Assembly (NCBI GenBank): GCA_030756895.1
Contig: JAVBIX010000055.1
Coordinates: 34,063-88,546 of the forward strand
Origin: Synechococcus sp. SP2 MAG
Lineage (GTDB): Bacteria; Cyanobacteriota; Cyanobacteriia; PCC-6307; Cyanobiaceae
Length of the DNA stretch: 54,484 nucleotides
Reading direction: 5' to 3'
The notes below the pieces were generated by a model that was not told the DNA's origin, made no database searches, and was given only the letters and a program-made list of their open reading frames with translations. A program made the position numbers and the translations under genes. This document shows positions 46,001 through 54,484 of the stretch, piece after piece. Position 1 is the stretch's first letter; every line of letters starts with the position of its first letter.

Positions 46001-47233
46001 TTGGCCGGGGTTCGCTTCGAGGCACTCAGCAAGAACTATCCCTCCCGTGGGGGGGGCAAGGCTGTTGAGGTGATCCGTGATCTCTCTCTCAGCATCGCTG
46101 ACGGCGAATTTCTTGTGCTCGTTGGTCCCTCTGGCTGCGGCAAAAGCACACTTCTGCGACTGATGGCAGGCCTGGAATCCCCCAGCTCTGGAGAGATCCT
46201 GGTGGGAGACCAACCCGTATCTGGCCTGAGGCCAGCGAAGCGCAATGTGGCGATGGTGTTCCAAAGCTATGCGCTCTATCCCCATCTGAGCGTTCGCGAC
46301 AACTTGGCCTTCGGCCTGAGGAGAAGCCAAAAGCGCACGAGCTTGCAACAGCTCCAGGACCAACTTCACCGCAACACACGCCGACTCCCTGCTGCTCTAA
46401 GGATTCCCTCGCATCGAGAGCAGCAGCTCGAGAAGCGCATCCAGGATGTGGCGCAATCTCTCGAATTGGATCAGCTCCTCGATCGTCGACCGAAGGAACT
46501 GTCTGGCGGACAAAAACAACGGGTGGCCCTGGGCCGGGCCATGGCCCGCAAACCGGAGGTGTTCCTGATGGATGAACCACTGAGCAATCTCGACGCAAAA
46601 TTACGCGGTAGTACTCGCGCGCGGATCGTTGACCTCCAGCGACAACTCGGGACCACCACCATCTATGTCACCCATGACCAGGTGGAAGCGATGACCATGG
46701 GCCACCGCATCGCCGTGCTTAACCAGGGACACCTGCAGCAACTGGGCACTCCGATGGAGTTGTACCGCTGGCCTTCAAATTTGTTTGTGGCCCAGTTCAT
46801 CGGCAGCCCACCGATGAACGTGCTGCCCGTCCATGTCGGGCCTGGTGCCACGTTGATGCTCAAGGACAGACGCCTCAACGTGGAGGGTCCCACCAGGGCC
46901 CTACTTCAGGTCCTCGAAGGCCAACAGCTAAGCGGAGGAATCCGTCCTGAGCATCTGCATGTTGCACCAGCAACCAACCGAAATCTTCCGGCTGAAGTGA
47001 GTCACAGTGAGGTTTTAGGGAACGAGCAACTGCTCACCTGCCGCCTGCTAGACGGAGACCACCTAGTGCAGGTGAGAGCTGATCCAAGCCTGAACGTTTC
47101 GATTGGAAGATCGATTCATTTAGAAGCCGATCCAGATGGCTGGAGGTTATTTGATGAAGCTGGGGATGCCATTGCATTACCAGAGCTCCCACCAGTCGAT
47201 ACCGATGAGCCTCAACTGCCCCAGCTGAGCTGA
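46001..47233 (+). CDS. ABC transporter ATP-binding protein, UgpC/MalK type
   Basis: The ATPase subunit of a sugar-type importer. Walker A is GPSGCGKST, the Q-loop region is [20 protein letters not shown], the signature is [17 protein letters not shown], Walker B is [16 protein letters not shown] and the switch His is in [14 protein letters not shown]-terminal OB-type regulatory domain begins near [12 protein letters not shown] and ends about 80 residues later. A 30-40-residue insertion ([15 protein letters not shown]...) lies between Q-loop and signature. No permease or binding-protein genes are adjacent. The start is taken as TTG 46001 because sequence before it overlaps obg. Substrate cannot be assigned. 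Confidence 0.88.
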   Translation: MAGVRFEALSKNYPSRGGGKAVEVIRDLSLSIADGEFLVLVGPSGCGKSTLLRLMAGLESPSSGEILVGDQPVSGLRPAKRNVAMVFQSYALYPHLSVRDNLAFGLRRSQKRTSLQQLQDQLHRNTRRLPAALRIPSHREQQLEKRIQDVAQSLELDQLLDRRPKELSGGQKQRVALGRAMARKPEVFLMDEPLSNLDAKLRGSTRARIVDLQRQLGTTTIYVTHDQVEAMTMGHRIAVLNQGHLQQLGTPMELYRWPSNLFVAQFIGSPPMNVLPVHVGPGATLMLKDRRLNVEGPTRALLQVLEGQQLSGGIRPEHLHVAPATNRNLPAEVSHSEVLGNEQLLTCRLLDGDHLVQVRADPSLNVSIGRSIHLEADPDGWRLFDEAGDAIALPELPPVDTDEPQLPQLS

Positions 47234-47242
47234 GATCAGAGA

Positions 47243-49660
47243 TCAGCGCACCCAAACAACGCTGCAACCTGGACCGCCATCTCCCTGATCGGCATCACCA
47301 ACGCGTTCCACATACGGGAGTGAATCAAGCCACTGACGCAAGCCGCGTTTAAGGCGGCCAGTCCCGATCCCGTGGATCACCCAAACCGGACCATTGGCTC
47401 CACGAAGCAGCTCTTCCACAGCGGCTTCAGCTTCATGCACTCTCTGGCCGCGAACATCCACCGTGTTCCGAGCGGTGCGCACCTGGGAGCCGCCGACTCC
47501 TCGCCGCGCTTTCACTTGAACCACAGGTTTCTCAGGCGGTGCAGCTCGACGGCCATCCAGGCTTTCCACCGATTGAAGATCCACCATGCTGCGCATCACA
47601 CCACAGCGCACACTCAGTTGCTGACCATCGTCTGAAACCTCAAGCACCTCGGCCGCTTTATCGAGGGCAAGCAGGCGAATGCGCTCGCCCACCGAGGGGC
47701 GCCATTCCGGATGCAGGCGACGCTCTGGAACGGAGCGATGGTTCGATTCAAGCTTGCGTAGCCGCTGACCAGCGCGGCGAGCGGTTTCACCATCCGCCTT
47801 CTGATCCCGCAACCTGCGAATCAAATGACGCACCTCTTTTTGACCATCGCGAATCGAACTCTCCAAACGCTGACGTCCCAACTCCTGCTGCTGCGCAGAG
47901 TTTTTGCGTTGCTGCTCCCAGCGTTGCAGTAACTCCTCGTGCAGCAATTCAGTTCGAGCCAAGAGTGCAGCCGCATCTTCAGCCGCGGCCTGTTGGCGTT
48001 GCCGCTGCTCTTCAAGACCACGAATCACAGCGTTGACATCGCCGTCCCCACTGGGCTTCAACAGTTGCCTGGCTTGTTCAATCACACCGCTGTCAAAACC
48101 AAGACGCGTTGCGATCGCCAAGGCATTGCTGCGTCCTGGAATCCCCCAAAGCAGCTGATACGTCGGAGAAAGAGAATCGCTATCAAAGGCCACAGAGGCA
48201 TTTTCAAAGCGTGAATCGCTGTACTTGAGTGCTTTGAGCTCCCCAAAGTGGGTCGTAGCAATAGTGAGTCGGGCGCAATTAGCCAAATTGCGCAGCAACG
48301 CAATCGCCAGGGCCGTGCCTTCACTGGGATCGGTGCCAGCGCCCACCTCATCGAGCAGAACCAACGCCGGCGACGGTCCAGAGGAGATGGATTGAAGGAT
48401 GCTTCCGATCCTTTTCACATGACCACTAAACGTGGACAAACTCTGCTGAAGCGACTGTTCGTCTCCGATGTCTGCAAGAACCTGTGCACACCAAGGGAGT
48501 GAGGGACTGCCGTTGCACGGAATCCACATACCGGCCCTCGCCATCAATGCGGCTAAGCCAATGCTCTTCAAGGTCACTGTTTTGCCACCGGTATTGGGTC
48601 CCGTGATGGCAACAACCCGCAACTGCTCCGACACATCAATGCTCACGGGCACCACAGGGGAGCCACCCTCCTTGCGCTGCTGCCAAACCAGCAGTGGATG
48701 GCGCAGCTCCAGAATTTGAAATGGAGCATCAGCTTGAGCTTCAAGCCGGGGTGGTACGGCACCAAGCCACTGGCCGTAACGCCCCCTCGCCAAGGCCAGA
48801 TCTAACTTCAACAACACAGCCATCAAGCGAGCGATCGCATCGATTTGCTCTGCAACGGCAGCACTGAGCTCCGCCAGAACCCGACGCTCCTCCTCTCTGA
48901 TTCGGCCATCGAGGGCGGCCAGACGATTGCCGAGACCAATCACAGTCTTCGGTTCAACAAACACAGTGTTGCCAGACGAAGAGCTGTCGTGAACCATTCC
49001 TGGACATTGAGAGGCGGCACCAGCCTTCACCGCTAAAACCGGTCGACCATGGCGTTCGGCAATCACGGTGTCTTGCAACAAAGACGCCCAGCGCCTCACA
49101 ACTGCCTGCAAACGATCACGCCGTTCCTGTCGTGCAACCTGCCATTGGAGACGCAACTCTTCCAACGATTCACTCGCTCGGTTCGCAACGCGCCCCCCCT
49201 CTTCAAGGGCAAATTTCAAACTTTGCTCGAGCTCAGGAAGCGTCGCCACATTCTCCAGCAGAGCTGAACAGTCAGGTCTTAAGTCAGGGTCATCGATCTG
49301 ACGGCGTAGACGTCGGGCTGCGGAGAGTGTGTGCGCCACAGACAACAACTCCTCGCCTGAGGCTGTTCCGCCTTTGGAACAGCGGAGCACAACCATCTCG
49401 AGGTCATACACCCCTTGAAAACTCAATCCGCCATCAAGGAGACCGTCCAGGCTGGCGAGCTCCATACTCCTTGTTTGGAGGGTCAACGTGGTTTCGAGAT
49501 CAGCTGGCAGCTGCCCCTTCAAACAGTGCTGACGCCCCTGTGGTGTATTGGCAAATGTTGAAAAGTGCTGGCACAAGCGAGGCCACTCCAGCAACTCCAG
49601 TGTCTCTTCCAGGATCGAAACCGAGGGAGGCGCCGATGTTGTGCGCGATTCAGACGTCAT
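47243..49660 (-). CDS. mutS2: Endonuclease MutS2
   Basis: A 805-residue MutS-homologue lacking the mismatch-recognition domain. It has a helical lever/clamp core, the Walker A TGPNTGGKTVTLKS, LVLLDEVGAGTDPSEG (Walker B), TTHFGELKALKYS, a long coiled-coil region rich in Gln/Arg (about 515-620), and a C-terminal Smr nuclease domain (VDVRGQRVHEAEAAV...VIHGIGTGRLKRGL). Roles described for MutS2 include suppression of recombination and, in Bacillus, rescue of collided ribosomes. ATG 49660 overlaps the upstream VOC gene stop (ATGA). It converges with the ABC gene. Confidence 0.95.
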   Translation of the reverse strand: MTSESRTTSAPPSVSILEETLELLEWPRLCQHFSTFANTPQGRQHCLKGQLPADLETTLTLQTRSMELASLDGLLDGGLSFQGVYDLEMVVLRCSKGGTASGEELLSVAHTLSAARRLRRQIDDPDLRPDCSALLENVATLPELEQSLKFALEEGGRVANRASESLEELRLQWQVARQERRDRLQAVVRRWASLLQDTVIAERHGRPVLAVKAGAASQCPGMVHDSSSSGNTVFVEPKTVIGLGNRLAALDGRIREEERRVLAELSAAVAEQIDAIARLMAVLLKLDLALARGRYGQWLGAVPPRLEAQADAPFQILELRHPLLVWQQRKEGGSPVVPVSIDVSEQLRVVAITGPNTGGKTVTLKSIGLAALMARAGMWIPCNGSPSLPWCAQVLADIGDEQSLQQSLSTFSGHVKRIGSILQSISSGPSPALVLLDEVGAGTDPSEGTALAIALLRNLANCARLTIATTHFGELKALKYSDSRFENASVAFDSDSLSPTYQLLWGIPGRSNALAIATRLGFDSGVIEQARQLLKPSGDGDVNAVIRGLEEQRQRQQAAAEDAAALLARTELLHEELLQRWEQQRKNSAQQQELGRQRLESSIRDGQKEVRHLIRRLRDQKADGETARRAGQRLRKLESNHRSVPERRLHPEWRPSVGERIRLLALDKAAEVLEVSDDGQQLSVRCGVMRSMVDLQSVESLDGRRAAPPEKPVVQVKARRGVGGSQVRTARNTVDVRGQRVHEAEAAVEELLRGANGPVWVIHGIGTGRLKRGLRQWLDSLPYVERVGDADQGDGGPGCSVVWVR

Positions 49661-50061
49661 CAAGAGAGACCCGCCGATGCCTCCATCTGGTTGGAGGGGA
49701 TGCCACCGGGAGGTTCATACAGCATCTCAAGCCAGTTCCCGTCTGGATCCCGGAAGTAGAAAGAGGCTGTGCCATCTCTGTGGTCATGGACGGCCCCAAC
49801 GCTGACCCCAGTCGCTTTTAAGTGATCGTGGACCACATCAACCTCGGCGCGATCGCGAAAGTGAAAAGCAAAATGCGGCCCTGCAGCTTTGTAGCTGGGT
49901 CCCAGCAGGGCTAATCCATCTCGACTCTCTCCCGCTTCGAGATAACACCAGTCGTCCGCCTTCCATACCAAGCGCATGCCGAGATCACAGTAAAAAGCGA
50001 TCGCACGTGACAGATCCTGCACACGGATGGCGACGTGGCCAAGGCGCTGTACCGCTGGCAT
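49660..50061 (-). CDS. VOC (glyoxalase/dioxygenase fold) family protein
   Basis: A 133-residue vicinal-oxygen-chelate protein. It has two beta-alpha-beta-beta-beta repeats: RLGHVAIRVQDLSRAIAFYC...LGMRLVW and the second half AEVDVVHDHLKATGVSVG...FYFRDPDGNWLEMLYEPP. Likely metal ligands are His9 and the Glu in NWLEML. The enzyme could be a lactoylglutathione lyase relative or a dioxygenase-like protein; the substrate is not decided by sequence. Its stop overlaps mutS2. Confidence 0.88.
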   Translation of the reverse strand: MPAVQRLGHVAIRVQDLSRAIAFYCDLGMRLVWKADDWCYLEAGESRDGLALLGPSYKAAGPHFAFHFRDRAEVDVVHDHLKATGVSVGAVHDHRDGTASFYFRDPDGNWLEMLYEPPGGIPSNQMEASAGLS

Positions 50062-50168
50062 AGGTGCTGTGAAACAAGAGGGTCATTCTGGTGTGTCAAT
50101 CGCCATCTGTGAGTGACTCCACGAGCCAGAGCGTTTCATGACCCAGACCGCCTATGACCTAGCCATTT

Positions 50169-51170
50169 TCAACGCATCTTTAGCCACTCGGCAGCATCAC
50201 AAGCGTGATAAGTGAGGATTAAATCGGCACCTGCCCGCTTGAAGCTCAGCAAGGTCTCGAGGACCACCGCTCGTTCATCAATCCATCCACGTTCGGCAGC
50301 CGCCTTGACCATGGAGTACTCGCCACTGACGTTATAAGCAGCGATCGGAAGCTCTGACTCATCGCGAAGGCGGCAGATGATGTCCAGATAAGCCAACCCT
50401 GGCTTCACCATCATGATGTCGGCACCTTCTTGTTCATCAAGCTGGGCCTCCGTGATGGCCTCACGCGCATTGGCCGGATCCATCTGATAGGTGTCTTTGT
50501 TTTTCGGGATCACTTTCTCAGTGGTTGCTCGAGGGGCGGAATCGAGCGCCTCGCGAAACGGGCCGTAATAAGCGGAGGAATATTTTGCGGTGTAGCTGAT
50601 GATGCCAACGTGTTCGAAACCGGCATCATCAAGGGCTTCACGAATGGCGCCAACGCGGCCATCCATCATGTCGCTGGGTCCGATCAGATCAGCCCCGGCC
50701 TCCGCCTGCATCACAGCCTGCTTGCACAGCTGATCGATGGTTTCGTCGTTCAGCACGATGCCTTCTGGGCTCACAATCCCGTCGTGGCCATCACAGGAGT
50801 AAGGGTCGAGGGCAACGTCGGTCATGATTGCCATATTTGGAACATCTCTCTTGAGCTGACGAATCGCCCTGGGAATCAAACCATTGGCATTGAAACTTTC
50901 TGAACCGTCTTCAGTTTTCAGGCCTTCAGCCACCTTGGGGAAAAGCACCACGCAGCGAATCCCCAGATCCCAGGCTCGCTGAACCTCAGCACTCAAGCGA
51001 TCGAGACTCCAGCGATTTGCGCCTGGCATGGCACCGATCGGCTCAACCTCAGCGCCTTCGTGCACAAACAGCGGATAAATAAAATCAGCTGGAAGCAATT
51101 GGTTTTCGCGCACCATGGCCCTTAAGGCAGGAGAGCGACGCAAACGGCGGGGGCGATAGGTGATCTCCAT
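50169..51170 (-). CDS. hemB: Delta-aminolevulinic acid dehydratase (porphobilinogen synthase)
   Basis: Condenses two 5-aminolevulinate molecules into porphobilinogen, the first common step to haem, chlorophyll and bilins. The 333-residue protein has RPRRLRRSPALRAMVREN at the start, the metal-site region LDPYSCDGHDGI, the catalytic lysines in SYTAKYSSAYYGPFR and MMVKPGLAYLDI, and a C-terminal LILTYHACDAAEWL. The metal region has only one Cys and Asp-rich neighbours, suggesting a magnesium-type rather than three-Cys zinc-type enzyme. It is 42 bp downstream of... the DnaJ-like gene's 3' end lies just after its start, both on the minus strand. Confidence 0.97.
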   Translation of the reverse strand: MEITYRPRRLRRSPALRAMVRENQLLPADFIYPLFVHEGAEVEPIGAMPGANRWSLDRLSAEVQRAWDLGIRCVVLFPKVAEGLKTEDGSESFNANGLIPRAIRQLKRDVPNMAIMTDVALDPYSCDGHDGIVSPEGIVLNDETIDQLCKQAVMQAEAGADLIGPSDMMDGRVGAIREALDDAGFEHVGIISYTAKYSSAYYGPFREALDSAPRATTEKVIPKNKDTYQMDPANAREAITEAQLDEQEGADIMMVKPGLAYLDIICRLRDESELPIAAYNVSGEYSMVKAAAERGWIDERAVVLETLLSFKRAGADLILTYHACDAAEWLKMR

Positions 51171-51212
51171 TAATAAGGCCTGACAACAGATCCTGAAATC
51201 GTAAATCCCGCC

Positions 51213-52193
51213 TCAAAGGCTGGCGTTCTGAATCCACTGTTGACGTGGATCTCCGTCTCTGCTGCTCTGAAGCTGTTCAAGGAGCTCACGCTGTTCGTCT
51301 GACCACTGCTTGGGCCATTGAAGATCGAGGGTGAGCAAAAGATCTCCACGGACTGACTTTCCTGGCCAGCCTTTTCCTCGTAGGCGAAGGCTCTTCCCTG
51401 GAGCTGTGCCAGGGGGAATGGTGACGTCTGCCTCACCATCAGGCGTCATGACTTTGACCATTCCACCAAGAGCAAGTTCGTCGAATGCAACGGGCAATTC
51501 AGCTCGCAACTGATCGCCATCCAGGGTCCAGATCGGATGCGGTTGAACGTCAATCACGAGATAAAGATCACCCCGACGCCCCGTACCCGGTTGAACATTT
51601 CCCTTGCCCTTAAGCCGAAGCTTGGATCCGCTTTTCACTCCAGGAGGGATCCGAACCTGAACCCGCTCATCATTGACAGACAAGGTGCGCTCCCCCCCCC
51701 GAAACGCCTCTGAGAACGTCACCTTGACCGCTGCTTCTGCATCAAGGCTGATTGGCGCTCTCGATCCACCACGGGGAAAGCCGCCGCCGGGGAAACCACC
51801 GCCAGGAAAACCGCCGCCATTCCCGGCGGGACCAGAGCCACCCCCAGCCCCACCACCGAAGCGGCCCAAAAGGTCATTGATGAAATCGTCAAAGTTGCCG
51901 TAGCGGCCAAAGTCAACATCAACTCCTGCGGGGCCTGAGCCACCACCAGGCATGCCTGCCTGGTTCCAATATTGGCCAAATTGTTCGTAGCGACGGCGCT
52001 TCTCAGGATCAGAAAGCACCTCATAGGCTTCACTCACCTCTTTAAAGCGCGCTTCAGCGTCCTGATCGTCGGGATTCACATCAGGGTGATACTGACGAGC
52101 CAACTTGCGAAAAGCACGCTTCACCGTGTCGGCGTCTGCACTGCGTTCCACACCCAGCACTTTGAAGTAATCGCGGTAGCCACTGCCGGCCAT
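51213..52193 (-). CDS. DnaJ/CbpA-type co-chaperone
   Basis: A 326-residue Hsp40 without zinc finger. The J domain is at the N-terminus ([20 protein letters not shown], with HPD in YHPDVNPDD). A Gly/Phe-rich linker (about 85-155) contains three GGGFP repeats. Two C-terminal beta-barrel client-binding domains follow ([52 protein letters not shown]), as in CbpA. ATG 52193 ([10 protein letters not shown]) is used; an ATG 3 codons earlier (52202) is equally possible. It is transcribed toward hemB and is divergent from the thioredoxin-like gene. Confidence 0.93.
   Translation of the reverse strand: MAGSGYRDYFKVLGVERSADADTVKRAFRKLARQYHPDVNPDDQDAEARFKEVSEAYEVLSDPEKRRRYEQFGQYWNQAGMPGGGSGPAGVDVDFGRYGNFDDFINDLLGRFGGGAGGGSGPAGNGGGFPGGGFPGGGFPRGGSRAPISLDAEAAVKVTFSEAFRGGERTLSVNDERVQVRIPPGVKSGSKLRLKGKGNVQPGTGRRGDLYLVIDVQPHPIWTLDGDQLRAELPVAFDELALGGMVKVMTPDGEADVTIPPGTAPGKSLRLRGKGWPGKSVRGDLLLTLDLQWPKQWSDEQRELLEQLQSSRDGDPRQQWIQNASL
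51774..51818 (-). repeat. Three 15-bp tandem repeats in the DnaJ linker
   Basis: Three consecutive 15-bp units (51774-51788, 51789-51803, 51804-51818), each close to GGGGAAACCGCCGCC on the plus strand and encoding GGGFP on the minus strand. The units differ at only a few positions. Repeat number may vary between strains and change linker length. Confidence 0.8.
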
Positions 52194-52308
52194 GGAATTC
52201 ATCAACCCGTAGGGCTGCAGATCAGATCCAGAGAATAGTTTCGTCCGTAGATGCGGACCGGAGCAATGGCGGGATGCCCGAACGGCAGAGCGTTCTTAGA
52301 TTTAGGAA

Positions 52309-52677
52309 ATGGTTGAAATCAGCAAATTGTTGCCTGTGTTGGCATCTCTGGCGTCGCTCGCGCTGCCATTTCCAGCTGCAGCGACACCCAATCCAATAGA
52401 TCTTGCAGACCACCTCAGTACAAGCAAGGCGCTTTACTACGGCTCTTGGCGATGTCCTGCCTGCATCACACAAACCAAATTGTTCGGCGATGCAGCCAAC
52501 AAACTTCCTTATGTGGAATGCGCGAAACCCAAGGAACTTCCGATTCAAGCGGCGGCCTGTAAAACAGCCGAAATTCGCGCGTATCCCACCTGGATTCTTG
52601 AGAACGGCGAGCGCCAAGAAGGAGTTCAAACCCTCGAGCAACTCAAGGTGTGGACATCCATGCCAGCCCGTCCTTAA
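52309..52677 (+). CDS. Exported thioredoxin-like protein (VKOR-type Trx domain)
   Basis: A 122-residue protein with a signal peptide or N-terminal membrane anchor (LLPVLASLASLALPFPAAA). It has a redox-active CPAC (Cys49, Cys52) in YYGSWRCPACITQTKLFG, two further Cys (71 and 84) and a cis-Pro region AYPTWIL (Pro93). This pattern resembles the thioredoxin domain fused to VKOR in cyanobacteria and plant LTO1, here as a separate protein. A role in disulphide formation in the lumen or periplasm is likely, with a VKOR-type membrane oxidase as partner elsewhere. The bicA-like gene starts 3 nt after the stop. Confidence 0.85.
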   Translation: MVEISKLLPVLASLASLALPFPAAATPNPIDLADHLSTSKALYYGSWRCPACITQTKLFGDAANKLPYVECAKPKELPIQAAACKTAEIRAYPTWILENGERQEGVQTLEQLKVWTSMPARP

Positions 52678-52680
52678 TCC

Positions 52681-54327
52681 ATGGCGCTTCCAAAACTAGC
52701 CTTAGTTCACGGCTTCAGCTGGAGGCACTGGAGAGGAGATTTGCTGGGCGGCCTGACGGCAGCCGTGGTGGCCCTACCCCTAGCCCTTGCATTCGGAAAC
52801 GCAGCACTTGGACCCGGCGGAGCCATATACGGGCTGTACGGAGCGATCATTACGGGATTTCTAGCCGCTCTTTTTGGCGGTACCCCTTCGCAAGTCACAG
52901 GTCCTACTGGACCGATGAGCGTCACCGTGGCCGGGGTAATTGGAACACTCGCAGCCGTTGGAATTTCTCGGGAGCTTGGGAGCAATGAGTTACTCCCACT
53001 CGTCATGGGAGCCGTATTGATCGGCGGGCTCATTCAGATCCTGATGGGGGTTCTGCGCCTTGGTCGCTATATCACCCTGGTTCCTTATTCCGTTGTATCG
53101 GGGTTCATGTCTGGCATTGGAGTAATTATTCTGTGCCTACAAATTGGACCCTTATTGGGAATCAAAAGCCAGGGCGGAGTGATCACTTCGCTTGGAACAG
53201 TCTTTAGTCAATTTAACCCCAATACAGCTGCGTTACTGATCGGCGCATTAACGTTAGCAGTGGTTTTTTTAACCCCTAAGAGGATCAGCACCTGGGTTCC
53301 ATCACCACTAATTGCATTGGTCGTGATTACACCTCTTTCGATGCTGTTGTTTCAAGACGGCATCCCCCGAATCGGAACCATTCCAGAAGGTGGATTGAAT
53401 TTCAGCCTGCCGAATCTCAAAGACCACTTCCCTGTCTTATTACGCGCTGGGCTTGTGCTCGCGGTTCTCGGTGCGATTGACTCGCTGCTCACATCACTGG
53501 TAGCCGACAACATCAGCCAAAGTCGTCACCACTCCAACAGAGAACTCATCGGGCAAGGCATTGCCAACAGCGTTGCTGGGCTGTTCAACGGACTACCTGG
53601 GGCCGGAGCAACGATGCGAACGGTCATTAATATTAAATCTGGAGGCCGAACACCCATCTCAGGGATGGCGCATTCAGTTTTTTTACTTGTGTTGCTGCTA
53701 GGCGCTGGGCCTTTAGCAGAAAGCATTCCAGAGGCGTTGTTAGCGGGAATATTAATCAAAGTAGGCCTAGATATTATCGACTGGGGTTTTCTATTAAGAG
53801 CACACCGTCTCTCCATCAAGACTGCGCTTGTGATGTGGGGAGTTTTACTGATGACCGTGTTCTGGGATCTCATCGGCGCAGTCCTCGTTGGCATGTTTGT
53901 TGCCAACCTTTTAACCATTGAATCGATCACAACGCATCAACTGGAAAGCATGAATTCAGAAGATAGTTCTGAGCTCGATCAAGAAGAGCAACATCTACTC
54001 AATCGCTGTGGAGACGCACTCATGCTGTTTCGCTTGGAGGGACCACTTAGTTTTGGTGCCGCAAAAGGAATTAGCGAACGCATGACCCAAATCAGGCAGT
54101 ACAAAATACTTTTACTCGATGTAACAGACGTTCCACATCTTGGTATTACCGCCACATTGGCGATCGAAAGGATGGTGGAGGAAGCTGAGCACCACAAACG
54201 CCAAGTCCTGATCGCGGGCGCAAATGCAAAGGTCAAAGCGCGTCTGGAACAATTCCGAATCCATGAGCTAACTGGAAGCAGGAGAGAAGCTTTGGCACTT
54301 GCAGCTGAAGAACTAGACCAGAGCTAA
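52681..54327 (+). CDS. bicA: SulP-family anion transporter, BicA-like (Na+-dependent bicarbonate)
   Basis: A 548-residue inner-membrane transporter with a C-terminal STAS domain. The N-terminus (RGDLLGGLTAAVVALPLALA, FFGGTPSQVTGPTGPMSVTV) and the AIDSLLTSLVADNIS, GLPGAGATMRTVINIKSGGR and IIDWGFLLRAHRLSIK segments closely follow the BicA bicarbonate transporter as I remember it. The STAS part has LLLDVTDVPHLGITATLAIE. BicA supplies bicarbonate to the carboxysome-based CO2-concentrating mechanism. A sulphate permease cannot be excluded by sequence alone. The gene follows the thioredoxin-like gene by 3 nt, so they are probably cotranscribed. Confidence 0.8.
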   Translation: MALPKLALVHGFSWRHWRGDLLGGLTAAVVALPLALAFGNAALGPGGAIYGLYGAIITGFLAALFGGTPSQVTGPTGPMSVTVAGVIGTLAAVGISRELGSNELLPLVMGAVLIGGLIQILMGVLRLGRYITLVPYSVVSGFMSGIGVIILCLQIGPLLGIKSQGGVITSLGTVFSQFNPNTAALLIGALTLAVVFLTPKRISTWVPSPLIALVVITPLSMLLFQDGIPRIGTIPEGGLNFSLPNLKDHFPVLLRAGLVLAVLGAIDSLLTSLVADNISQSRHHSNRELIGQGIANSVAGLFNGLPGAGATMRTVINIKSGGRTPISGMAHSVFLLVLLLGAGPLAESIPEALLAGILIKVGLDIIDWGFLLRAHRLSIKTALVMWGVLLMTVFWDLIGAVLVGMFVANLLTIESITTHQLESMNSEDSSELDQEEQHLLNRCGDALMLFRLEGPLSFGAAKGISERMTQIRQYKILLLDVTDVPHLGITATLAIERMVEEAEHHKRQVLIAGANAKVKARLEQFRIHELTGSRREALALAAEELDQS

Positions 54328-54440
54328 CGACGCCAAAAAACAGCAAGCGGCAGTATTTATACTCAACAATCAGCTGCTGTAGCCATGGGCACGCGGAAGA
54401 TAGGGATTCTCGACAAAATATTTGCACGAATAAAGCCTCC

Positions 54441-54484
54441 ATGGAAATCCTTACAGCTCTTGCCATTGCACCATTCCTAGCCGC
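54441..54484 (+). CDS. Start of a gene cut by the window end
   Basis: An ATG at 54441 begins a frame reading MEILTALAIAPFLA that is still open at the last base. The hydrophobic start suggests a membrane protein. Too little is present for any family call. It is on the same strand as the bicA-like gene, 113 bp downstream. Confidence 0.35.
   Translation, partial: MEILTALAIAPFLA

Noticed and set aside
45941..46369. N-terminal extension of the obg frame
   Set aside because: The extra 143 codons lie antisense to the ABC gene and lack Obg similarity; the Obg fold begins exactly at GTG 45940.
51774..51818. CRISPR-like or mobile repeat
   Set aside because: Repeats are contiguous, only 15 bp, in frame, and encode GGGFP in a chaperone linker. 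There are no spacers.

Overview
The window looks like ordinary chromosome from a marine picocyanobacterium of the Synechococcus type. Seen directly: a beta' subunit split into rpoC1 and rpoC2, psbA (photosystem II D1), a CP12-type Calvin-cycle regulator, a 50-residue high-light-inducible protein, Ycf35, a BicA-like SulP transporter, and several families known mainly from cyanobacteria (DUF3143, DUF2997, DUF3493, DUF2301). Genes are dense, often joined by ATGA or GTGA overlaps, and several small membrane or secreted proteins sit between housekeeping genes. I saw no insertion sequence, prophage, CRISPR array or rRNA. The strain assignment is inference.

Layout. 1-2044: end of bioD, a small membrane ORF and bioA. 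2049-6871: DUF3143 and a membrane J-protein (minus), rsmG (plus), then a minus-strand block of HEAT protein, DUF2997, Ycf35, ferredoxin and an aldo/keto reductase. 6901-9890: sodium/solute symporter, rlmN and hli. 9959-20755: rpsT, tatD, rpoB, rpoC1 and rpoC2, all minus. 20864-24077: hisD converging on rpiA, then an HtrA protease. 24219-27534: a small hypothetical gene followed by a compact glycine-rich RiPP locus: grrP-like lipoprotein, grrA-like precursor, grrM-like radical SAM/SPASM maturase and a secreted protein. 27642-34346: rimP, nusA, ylxR, infB and a low-complexity-tail membrane protein, overlapped on its 3' end by an antisense DUF3493 gene. 34472-34544: tRNA-Thr(CGT), followed by about 790 bp without a convincing gene but with two strong adjacent hairpins. 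35334-38328: DUF389 protein, HIT protein, psbA with a strong terminator. 38500-39951: small conserved ORF, lipoprotein and two tandem paralogous secreted proteins. 39940-44501: aspartoacylase-like gene, GST, DUF2301 and ABC-F ATPase. 44655-47233: cp12, obg and a sugar-type ABC ATPase. 47243-52193: mutS2, VOC protein, hemB and a CbpA-like DnaJ. 52309-54327: secreted thioredoxin-like protein and bicA-like transporter; a new gene begins at 54441.

The most interesting region is 24581-27534. The precursor's C-terminus carries five aromatic-X-Asn triads (WGN, FGN, FGN, FAN, FAN) and a terminal Trp. This matches the substrate style of radical SAM enzymes of the GrrM type, which make three-residue cyclophanes. 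The maturase overlaps the precursor's stop codon, a solute-binding-like lipoprotein lies upstream with no permease, and a signal-peptide protein follows only 17 nt downstream. The family is known. The product of this precursor and the role of the fourth gene are, as far as I can tell, open.
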